From Planctomycetota bacterium (GTDB lineage: Bacteria; Planctomycetota; Phycisphaerae; WQYP01), in NCBI GenBank assembly GCA_021819825.1, contig JAKAEZ010000007.1:1-64000 (forward strand): DNA of 64,000 nt. Direction: 5' to 3'. The notes under the pieces were generated by a model, which saw only the letters and a list, made by a program, of their open reading frames with translations, made no database searches and was not told where the DNA came from. A program made the position numbers and the translations under genes. This document shows positions 30,849-38,865 of this stretch, one piece after another; within the stretch, counting starts at the first letter, position 1; the number at the start of each line of letters is the position of its first letter.

Positions 30849-31796
30849 CTATCGCGTTCGCACGTCCAATGCATCGCGCAGGGCGTCACCGAGAAAATTT
30901 AAGCATAACAGCGCCAGCGTCAAGCCCACGCATGGCCAGGTAATTAGCCACCATTGCGTATGGATCGGGTTGATCGCCTCCACGCCCGACGCCGCCAGAT
31001 TTCCCCATGTCGGCACCGGTGGCTGAACTCCCAACCCCAGAAAACTCAAAAATGATTCGGCCAAAATCGCATTGGGCACGGTCAGAGCGGCATACACCGC
31101 GACCGAACCGATCAGATTGGGCAGGATATGCCGCAGCAAAATGCGCGATGGTTTGGCACCGGTAGCGCGCGCCGCTTCCACATACGGCTGATTGACCAGG
31201 CTCATAGTCTGGCTGCGAATCACCCGCGCCATGGTCAGCCAGCTTACACCCCCGATGCCCACCAGCACCACCACAATTCCCGCCAGGCCCTGGGCGTGCG
31301 GCAATGCCAGTGCGTTGAAAAAATGCGAGATCCGGTCTACCAAGGCCACCCGCAGCAGAATCACCAGCAGTATGTAGGGTAAACCATAGAGCACATCCAC
31401 GCCGCGCATCAGCAGCGCATCCAGCCGGCCGCCCACATATCCGGAAACCAGCCCGACCGTTAAACCAATTCCCACCGCAACCAGCGCCGAAAATATCCCA
31501 ATCAGCAGAGAAATGGCTCCGCCCAGCAAAAACCGCGAAAGCAAATCCCGCCCCAGCGTATCGGTGCCCATCCAATGCTGCCACGACGGCGGCTCCAGCG
31601 CCTGCCGGAGGTCCTGATGATTGAAGGTATGCAGTGTCCAGGGCAATGATCCGTAGCAGGCCAGCACAAAGAAGCACAAGCCAATAAATCCCGCAACCGC
31701 CAGACGATTGGCTAAAAAGCGATCCAGCGCCAGGCGCAACGGTGACCGCGGGGCAGCCGGGCTGTGGTGACGCATGGGTAATTCAATGCTGCTCAT
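30849..31796 (-). CDS. Second DppC/OppC-like permease
   Basis: HWMGTDTLGRDLLSRFLLGGAISLLIGIFSALVAVGIGLTVG; ESFLSFLGLGVQPPVPTWGNL. Confidence 0.88.
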   Translation of the reverse strand: MSSIELPMRHHSPAAPRSPLRLALDRFLANRLAVAGFIGLCFFVLACYGSLPWTLHTFNHQDLRQALEPPSWQHWMGTDTLGRDLLSRFLLGGAISLLIGIFSALVAVGIGLTVGLVSGYVGGRLDALLMRGVDVLYGLPYILLVILLRVALVDRISHFFNALALPHAQGLAGIVVVLVGIGGVSWLTMARVIRSQTMSLVNQPYVEAARATGAKPSRILLRHILPNLIGSVAVYAALTVPNAILAESFLSFLGLGVQPPVPTWGNLAASGVEAINPIHTQWWLITWPCVGLTLALLCLNFLGDALRDALDVRTR

Positions 31797-31842
31797 ACGC
31801 GCCGCACGCTTATGAAAATATTACCCCGGGGGCCGGTCTGAA

Positions 31843-33129
31843 TTAACGCTGATCCAGAGGCACATAGTGGCGATCCACCGGCCCCGTATATATCTGCCGG
31901 GGCCGCGCGATTTTGGATGCCGGATCATCATGCTGTTCCTTCCAATGGGCGATCCATCCCGGCAGTCGCCCGATGGCGAAGAGCACCGTAAACATATTGG
32001 TTGGAATGCCCATCGCCCGCATAATCATGCCGCTGTAAAAATCGACATTGGGATACAGTTTTCGGGCGACAAAATATTCATCCTTGAGAGCCAGCTCTTC
32101 GAGCTTCCGGGCAATGTCCAAAAGCGGGTCTTTGACATTAAGTTTCTTCAGCACGCGCTCACAAACGCTTTGCAGCATTTTGGCCCGTGGGTCATAATTT
32201 TTATACACCCGATGACCAAAGCCCATCAGACGGATGTTGTTATCCTTCTTTTTGGATAGCTCGATATATTTTTCCGCCGTCATGCCGCCGGCATGAATTT
32301 TCTCCAGCATGTCCAGCACTTCCACATTGGCTCCGCCGTGCAGCGGCCCCCATAAAGCGCACACGCCCGCGGCACAACTGGCAAACAAATTAGCCTTGCT
32401 GCTGCCCACCATGCGCACCGTGCTTGTGGAGCAGTTTTGTTCATGATCCGCGTGGAGAATAAAAATCAAATTCAGCGCATCTTCAATTTCCTGATCCACC
32501 AGATGCTGTTGATACGGCATGGAGAACATCATGTGCAGAAAATTGGCGCAATACCGTAATTTGGGATCCGCATAAATGTAGGGTAAACCATTAACACGCC
32601 GATAGGTAAAGGCCGCGATAGTTCTGATTTTGCTGATCAGCCGCGCGGCGGCAACTTCCAGCAATACTTCATCATCCAGTGAATATAGTTCCGAGTGAAA
32701 ACATCCCAGCGTGTTAATCATGGCCGAAGTAATAGCCATCGGCGGCGCGGTAATGGGGAATCCTTCAAACGTATGCTTCATCGCTTCATGCAGGTGCGCA
32801 TTGGCGGTGAGACGATCGCTGAATCGGTCTTTTTCCACTTTATTTGGCAGGCGGCCAAAAATCAGCAGCCAGGCAACTTCAATAAAATTCGGATGATTGG
32901 CAAATTCCTCAATGGGAATGCCCCGATACCGCAAAATACCTTTGTCCCCATCAATATAGGTAATCGCACTTTGACACGACCCAGTGTTGCCGTAGCCGGG
33001 ATCCAGCGTGATCAAACCCGTATCCGATCGCAGGCGACTGATATCAATACCGCGTTCATGTTCGGTTCCCGTGACCAGGGGATATTGGTAGGTTTTTCCA
33101 TCAAGGGAAAGTTGAATTGAATCTGCCAT
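31843..33129 (-). CDS. gltA: Citrate synthase
   Basis: LHADHEQNCSTSTVRMVGSSKANLFASCAAGVCALWGPLHGGANVEVLDML and MGFGHRVYKNYDPRAKML. Confidence 0.97.
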   Translation of the reverse strand: MADSIQLSLDGKTYQYPLVTGTEHERGIDISRLRSDTGLITLDPGYGNTGSCQSAITYIDGDKGILRYRGIPIEEFANHPNFIEVAWLLIFGRLPNKVEKDRFSDRLTANAHLHEAMKHTFEGFPITAPPMAITSAMINTLGCFHSELYSLDDEVLLEVAAARLISKIRTIAAFTYRRVNGLPYIYADPKLRYCANFLHMMFSMPYQQHLVDQEIEDALNLIFILHADHEQNCSTSTVRMVGSSKANLFASCAAGVCALWGPLHGGANVEVLDMLEKIHAGGMTAEKYIELSKKKDNNIRLMGFGHRVYKNYDPRAKMLQSVCERVLKKLNVKDPLLDIARKLEELALKDEYFVARKLYPNVDFYSGMIMRAMGIPTNMFTVLFAIGRLPGWIAHWKEQHDDPASKIARPRQIYTGPVDRHYVPLDQR

Positions 33130-33256
33130 GCGAAGTCCTTTTACCTCATCGTGTCACTCCTGCCCGCACAGAATATTACACAATTTTTTCCCATTTGGCG
33201 AACTCCGCATCGTTTTTCAATTCCCGCGCACCACGTCCATACTATCACCCCGCAAA

Positions 33257-33298
33257 TTAACTCAATGCGGCAGCGTTGAGTTTTTCGCGGAATAGGGT
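33257..33298. repeat. 42-bp hairpin-forming direct repeat, copy 1
   Basis: TTAACTCAATGCGGCAGCGTTGAGTTTTTCGCGGAATAGGGT; 3 mismatches to copy 2 at 33393-33434. Confidence 0.85.
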
Positions 33299-33392
33299 CC
33301 GCTGACACGGCACGCGTAGCCGCGTCGCGCCGGGCACAGTACGCGCCACACGGGAAAAAGGTGCCAAGTTCGCATCCACCCGTGACCGGCCG

Positions 33393-33434
33393 TTAGCTCA
33401 ATGCGGCAGCGTTGAGTTTTCCGCGGAATGGGGT
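33393..33434. repeat. 42-bp hairpin-forming direct repeat, copy 2
   Basis: TTAGCTCAATGCGGCAGCGTTGAGTTTTCCGCGGAATGGGGT. Confidence 0.85.
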
Positions 33435-33493
33435 TTGTTGGCACGGTGCATTTCCGCCCGTCGCAAATGGAAAATGCGATTGCCAGGGAGTGA

Positions 33494-34720
33494 TTACGGT
33501 ATTCCAAACTCCCCATGCGCCAGTTTCAACAGCAACAGCGCCGTCAGTTTCGCCCGCTGCGCCAGGGTTGAAATAGTGATCTGCTCGGCAGAACTGTGGA
33601 TACCAGTACCCACCGGCCCCAATGTGTCAATTGTCGGCAGCCCCGCCGCGGATAAACGATTTCCATCGCAGGCACCGCCGCTTTCACGCCAGGTGACAGG
33701 CATATTAAGTTGCCTTGAGCATTCGGCCGCGCGATTAAACCACCGTGCATGCGCATCATCAAGAATTCTCGGCGGCGCATGAAATTCACCGTGCAGGTCA
33801 ACGGTGATACCGTCCAACTGGTCTGCCTGTCTGATAATGGCATCAAGCTGCTGACGGATTTCCTGTTGTTGTTGCGGCAACCGACAACGGATGTTGACTC
33901 GGGCAATCGCCAGGTCCGGCACAATGTTCAACGCTCCGCCACCCTCAATGCGGCCAATGTTCACCGTTATGTCCGGTTGCCGATCATTAAGCTTATTTAC
34001 CGCCAGAATGATATGCGACAAAGCGACGGTCGCACTGCGGCCCGCGGAGAAGTCCCTGCCGGCATGGGCCGCTTTTCCTCTTACGACAAAAACAAAATTA
34101 CCTGAACCCTTCCGTGCCCCCACCAGGCTGCCATCCGGCAACGCGGGTTCAAAAAGCAACGCCAGAGTTTTCCCTTTGGCCGCATCCAGAAACAGCGAAG
34201 CCGAGCCAGGAGAGCCAAGTTCCTCATCCGGATTCAGCAGCACTTCCCAGCCGATGTTGACCGCCCCGGATGATTGCTCCATCGCCTCCAATGCGACAAG
34301 CATGACAGCCAATCCGCCCTTGGCATCTGCTACACCCGGCCCGCAGAGGGTCTGCGAGTCAATGCGCTGCACCTGTTGAAATGGACTGTTCGCTGGGTAC
34401 ACCGTGTCAAAATGAATCCCCAACAATACCTGCAACGGCAGTTGCGGACGAGCCTTCATGGACAAAACCGGCCCCAGCGGAACCGCGACCATGCGGCCAT
34501 CGGCCCCAACGATTTGTCGCGGCGGCAGCGCGACGCGATTAAGCGGTTGTCCCAATACGGCAAACGCATCCATCAGCACTTCGGCCATGCGGTTAAGACC
34601 GGCGATGTTGCTACTGCCGGAATTGATGGCCGCCCATTGCGAGACCAGCATTTCCATGCGCGGTTGCTGGGCGTCAATCCAGGCCAGTATCGGTGCGTAA
34701 TCCGCCATCAAAGCGCTCAT
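33494..34720 (-). CDS. M20 family metallopeptidase (carboxypeptidase G2-like)
   Basis: LLGIHFDTVYPANSPF, GPGVADAKGGLAVML, NPDEELGSPGS, ESGGACDGNRLSAAGLPTIDTLGPVG. Confidence 0.9.
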   Translation of the reverse strand: MSALMADYAPILAWIDAQQPRMEMLVSQWAAINSGSSNIAGLNRMAEVLMDAFAVLGQPLNRVALPPRQIVGADGRMVAVPLGPVLSMKARPQLPLQVLLGIHFDTVYPANSPFQQVQRIDSQTLCGPGVADAKGGLAVMLVALEAMEQSSGAVNIGWEVLLNPDEELGSPGSASLFLDAAKGKTLALLFEPALPDGSLVGARKGSGNFVFVVRGKAAHAGRDFSAGRSATVALSHIILAVNKLNDRQPDITVNIGRIEGGGALNIVPDLAIARVNIRCRLPQQQQEIRQQLDAIIRQADQLDGITVDLHGEFHAPPRILDDAHARWFNRAAECSRQLNMPVTWRESGGACDGNRLSAAGLPTIDTLGPVGTGIHSSAEQITISTLAQRAKLTALLLLKLAHGEFGIP

Positions 34721-34754
34721 AATACGTTAAATCGGATCCCCGGATCAATGCGAA

Positions 34755-35255
34755 TCAATGCTGATCTTGCCTGCGGTGCCCGCGATCACCCCCGGGGCCG
34801 CGCCGTTCGGGAGCGCCCCGCGGCGGATGCGGCAGCCCACCGGGACGCGGACCATGCCAGAACCGCGCCTGCTGCGGCGGATGTCCCGGATAATAGCGCC
34901 AATGATTATCCGGTCCCCGGTAATAATACACATGGCGATCCGGATCAAAATAATAATTGAATCCCACAACCGGTGCCGGTTGAGGCAAAAACCGGGGTGC
35001 CGGACCACGCCAGAATACAGCTCCGGGCGGCGGTGGCGAAGGACAATAGCGCCAACCGTAACTGGGGTAATAACAATAATATGCCTGAAGTTCCGGGTCA
35101 TAATAATACTCATAGGCATACGGACCGGGTTGCTGCACCACAACGCCGCCCCGCCAATATCCCCCCTCCCAATAACTGCCGCAGCCACCCAGCATCATGG
35201 CTCCAATCCCCATGACTATGAATGGAAAAATCCGTTTTATCTGTTTTGTCCACAT
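34755..35255 (-). CDS. Small Tyr/Pro-rich lipoprotein
   Basis: MWTKQIKRIFPFIVMGIGAMMLGGCGSYWEGGYWRGG lipobox; two YYYDP..YYYxYYP-like segments. Confidence 0.65.
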   Translation of the reverse strand: MWTKQIKRIFPFIVMGIGAMMLGGCGSYWEGGYWRGGVVVQQPGPYAYEYYYDPELQAYYCYYPSYGWRYCPSPPPPGAVFWRGPAPRFLPQPAPVVGFNYYFDPDRHVYYYRGPDNHWRYYPGHPPQQARFWHGPRPGGLPHPPRGAPERRGPGGDRGHRRQDQH

Positions 35256-35670
35256 TGTGATCCATCCTTTCGCTAATACCCTATGGCACACTATTATACC
35301 CGACTGGTGCTCTGTCACGCCTAAATATTAGGATTGACGGAGGGCCGGGACGGGGCGGAAATGCTTCGCATGTGCGATGCGCCGGTTAATGATCCATCGA
35401 AATAATCTTTAGCCATAGCCAGATATGAGACCTTGCGACTAATAAGACGCGACGCGGCACACGGCTTACAACTGATGGATCGCGGCGGCGGCATCAAAAT
35501 CAAGGCACAATTGTTGTATTCCAAAGGCGATTCGGAAATATCGCCGCTTCCACCTATGCGTTCGCGCGATTGCGCGTGGCCACCGCCAATAGGCGTGGAA
35601 CAACTGCGGTTGATTCGCGGTAGCAAAAAAAAGGGAATGCCATGGCAACGATCAACGTTCTTTGCGAATT

Positions 35671-35719
35671 TCAACTTGCTCAAGTTCGGGCGGCAAGGTG
35701 CTCAAGTTGAGCAAGTTGA
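35671..35719. repeat. Inverted repeat (13-bp perfect arms)
   Basis: TCAACTTGCTCAA (35671-35683) / TTGAGCAAGTTGA (35707-35719). Confidence 0.7.
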
Positions 35720-36492
35720 TGGGAGCTTTGATTTTAGCGGGTTTGGTTCAAGGTGCTCCAGATGCTCAAGATGTTTTTTTTGGGGGGGGGCGGCTGCCGG
35801 CATTCAGAATCTAGAATTTGGGAGTCCTTTTGCAGTATTGGTCAGTATTATCAGTATTATCAGCAATTGCAGTACTGCGCAATATTTGGCATTTCGCTTC
35901 CACGGGTAACGAGGTTGGTGTTGCAGTGGTGGCTGCGACGTGTGCCGGTTCCCATTTAGGATTCTTTTCCGCGATCACTGTGGCGGCATATTATTCACTT
36001 TTCAAACGGCGGCAAGCCGCCTTAATGATCAATGAGCAAAGATCAAAGATCAAAAATTCGGAAAGCGCCGTGGGGCGTCGCTTGAGAATCCAGAATCAAG
36101 CGGTGCCGTTGACATGCCATAGGGGGGAGCGGGGGGAGATAAGAGTTTTCACTGGTCAAAGAACACTGATCACGGATCAATTCCTTTGCAGTATTGGTCG
36201 GTATCTGTCAGTAGGTTCAGTATTGATCAGTATTACTCCATAGAATCAGTAACGGGATGGGACCACCCCAGCGCGCACGAGGTAGACTCCGGTCACCGAG
36301 ATCACCGCGGTTTTTTTCATCCACAGATTGCGCAGATTTCACAGATTAGCGCGGGAAAGGTTACAGGTTGTAGGTTACGGGTTACGGGTTTCAGCGGTAA
36401 CCCACGCCGGGAGCGGGGCGATGTTTTCCCGTCACTTCTTCGCGAGGCGGCGGCGGGGTTTTCCTACGCGCGTGGCGGTGTACAATAGGGGG

Positions 36493-36744
36493 ATGATTTA
36501 TCTTGATTACAACTCCACGACGCCCGTGCTTCCAGAAGTTCTGGAAGCCATGCTGCCGTATTTCACACAGGAGTGGGGGAACCCGTCGAGCACCTACCGC
36601 TTCGGTGCCAAGCTCAAAGGCGTCGTTGAGACGGCGCGTGCGCAGGTAGCGGAACTGATCGGGGCATCGCCGCGGGAAATTATTTTTACATCCTGTGCGA
36701 CGGAGAGCAACAACGCTGCGCTGGCGGCGGCTTCCATCCCTTAG
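36493..36744 (+). pseudogene. Truncated cysteine desulfurase (IscS/NifS/DndA-type), N-terminal 83 aa only
   Basis: [80 protein letters not shown] then an abrupt stop at the island boundary. Confidence 0.85.
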
Positions 36745-37655
36745 TCAAACTTGTGTTGTCGGCGGTGCCACGCCAGGCATTGCAGGTCGGGCAGGTAGTG
36801 GTCGTCAACGGGTCGCAGTAATTCTCGGCCCGCCATCTTTTTCAGCAGGTATGCTTCCTCACCTGCCTCCTCAAAGCGGCTCTGGGCAACAATGATTCGT
36901 AAATCCGCCGCTATGGACCAGAAGCCATGGTCAAATAGCCAGTGGGCCGTTTTGCTTAGCGCAATCCCGTTAGTCGGATGGTTGTTACCGCCCTTCTTGA
37001 ATTGGTGGATGTGTGCCGCGTCCACGGAAGTTGTTCCGTCTTCCGCCATCATCCGGTATCGCGTCAGGGCGCAAGTATAGTTGTATGCGGGCAGCACGCG
37101 CACCGAAAACTTTGCATCACGCTTGGCCTCCGACTCGTTTGATCCCAAAAACCGGGTGGCATCCGCAGTGGCGATATCGTCAGGTGGCACCTCCAGCCCG
37201 GCCAAGCTGTATAATTCGGCCCGTTCGCTGGGCTCAAAATACCTTGCGATCAATGTGCGGCGGGCAAGCGTGCGAAAGGCCGCGTCGTTGAGGCAGTGCC
37301 AGAAGGACGCGTCTATCTGGGCAGTTACCGCGCGGCTGCGATCCTGCGCGGGCCTTCCGTCGGCCTCCAGCGGCGTCCAAACCCCCGCCGTGCGCAGGTG
37401 AAAGAATGGAAGTTTCGTGTCCGGTCTCGTGCGCCGTCGCTCGGCAACGATTCTCCAATACGCACTGAAGCGGAAAGCCAGGTCTCCATCACGGCGCAGA
37501 ATCGCTCCGGCGAGTTTACCCGCTTCGGCAAGGTCGCATACCACGAGTAACAAAAGTGGTTTGTGCGGCGCAACGCCGCTGGCGGGATCGTACCGTAGGT
37601 GGCCCAGAACATTCAGCCACCGCGTAAATTCCGGGGGTGTTGGTCCGTCGTTCAT
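36741..37655 (-). CDS. HNH endonuclease, possible modification-dependent restriction enzyme
   Basis: C-terminal [58 protein letters not shown]-terminal [21 protein letters not shown] segment resembles sulfur-binding-domain/HNH (ScoMcrA-like) proteins. Confidence 0.75.
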   Translation of the reverse strand: MNDGPTPPEFTRWLNVLGHLRYDPASGVAPHKPLLLLVVCDLAEAGKLAGAILRRDGDLAFRFSAYWRIVAERRRTRPDTKLPFFHLRTAGVWTPLEADGRPAQDRSRAVTAQIDASFWHCLNDAAFRTLARRTLIARYFEPSERAELYSLAGLEVPPDDIATADATRFLGSNESEAKRDAKFSVRVLPAYNYTCALTRYRMMAEDGTTSVDAAHIHQFKKGGNNHPTNGIALSKTAHWLFDHGFWSIAADLRIIVAQSRFEEAGEEAYLLKKMAGRELLRPVDDHYLPDLQCLAWHRRQHKFD

Positions 37656-37698
37656 CCTTGGTGCCTCCGTCAAATGCGGTGAAAAAAAGGCATCGCCG

Positions 37699-38817
37699 TC
37701 AGTTCAGGTGCCAGCAGCGATTGTACGGTTTAAGCATGTCGAGAAAGTGGGCACCATATTGTCCGCTGTGGCCCAAGCGATTCACGATTTCATCAGCTTT
37801 CGGGTCGATAATGTGGATGGCCTCCAGTGCAACGTTCTCGGCGAGGGATGCGCCAAGGAAGTAACGCATATATGCGTCGGTTTCGGGGAAACTATAGCCA
37901 ATGAAGACAAGCTGTGTCGCCGCCGCCAGAGCCTTCGCGGCTTCGCGCCATTGCTCGGCGTAAGGGCCGTCCGCCTGGTGCTTGAAAACGGTTGGTGCCA
38001 CGATGATCGGTGCTGTGGGATTCTCGGCGTAGAATTGCCGCCGAATCGCCCATGGTATTTCACCGCCGGGGGCTATATTAGAGGTAACACGGAATTTGTA
38101 GGTTCTGTTGTTCAACCCGTACCCTGGCGAGTTCCAGTTAACCGCACCGTGAAGCCTTATGAGCTTTGCGGGCGATTTGGGATTGTATATCCCCGATCTG
38201 TCCCGGTCCCCTTGGGGATGGCCCTCGGCCGAGATCCAATCGCCAATTAGGTTGAGCTTAAGTTGCGGGTGCATTGATAAGAGCTGTGTTTCAAAGCAAA
38301 GGTCGTAGTTCGTGGTAATGAATGTTGATGATGGGAAGTTCGGAAGGGAAAGATTTTTATTGGGGGTAGCGGGGAAAGATCTTCGTTGCGCTGGAGGAAA
38401 TTGTAAGCAGGGATTGTCCCCATCAAAGCCAAACAAAGCAAAAGCCCTTTGACTAAGTTGGGAGGGGAGCGTGAGCTGGGTGGAGTCGAATGGACCGTAG
38501 ACCCGTGCGATGATAGACCTGAGCAACTCCAGTGGGGGGACGGCATTGTCGCCTACGTTGGCCAGTTCGGTCAGCCGCTGGGGCACCCTGCCGGCCTGCT
38601 CGGCCATTTCCAAGAAGGAGAGTATCTCCTCCATGTTGTTGCGGGAGATGGTTACCAGCCGCACGCCCATGTGTGCGAAGCGCTGCACCTCGGCGAGAAA
38701 TGTCTTTTCCTCCGAGCTCAAAAGTGCCGATTGCCTGGCGACGGAGAAAAACTGGTTCATCACCGGCAAGCCATACGCGGCGGAAAAGCCCGCGCCTAAG
38801 AAATATACCAAACTCAT
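37699..38817 (-). CDS. SIR2-like domain protein (putative NADase effector)
   Basis: VYFLGAGFSAAYGLPVMNQF, STFITTNYDLCFE, LIRLHGAVNW, LVFIGYSFPETDAY. Confidence 0.8.
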   Translation of the reverse strand: MSLVYFLGAGFSAAYGLPVMNQFFSVARQSALLSSEEKTFLAEVQRFAHMGVRLVTISRNNMEEILSFLEMAEQAGRVPQRLTELANVGDNAVPPLELLRSIIARVYGPFDSTQLTLPSQLSQRAFALFGFDGDNPCLQFPPAQRRSFPATPNKNLSLPNFPSSTFITTNYDLCFETQLLSMHPQLKLNLIGDWISAEGHPQGDRDRSGIYNPKSPAKLIRLHGAVNWNSPGYGLNNRTYKFRVTSNIAPGGEIPWAIRRQFYAENPTAPIIVAPTVFKHQADGPYAEQWREAAKALAAATQLVFIGYSFPETDAYMRYFLGASLAENVALEAIHIIDPKADEIVNRLGHSGQYGAHFLDMLKPYNRCWHLN

Positions 38818-38865
38818 ATCTGCTCCGGAAGATTGCCAACTGCAAAAAACGGACGCGCGGCACCG

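Noticed and set aside
30886-31677. 263-aa minus-strand ORF, alanine/glycine rich
   Set aside because: Frame-shifted shadow of the DppC-like permease at 30849-31796.
33257-33434. Considered a CRISPR-like array
   Set aside because: Only two units, 136-bp period, no spacer regularity, no cas genes.
35832-36240. CAGTATT repeats considered as CRISPR or tandem repeat array
   Set aside because: Irregular short low-complexity repetition, no fixed repeat or spacer length.
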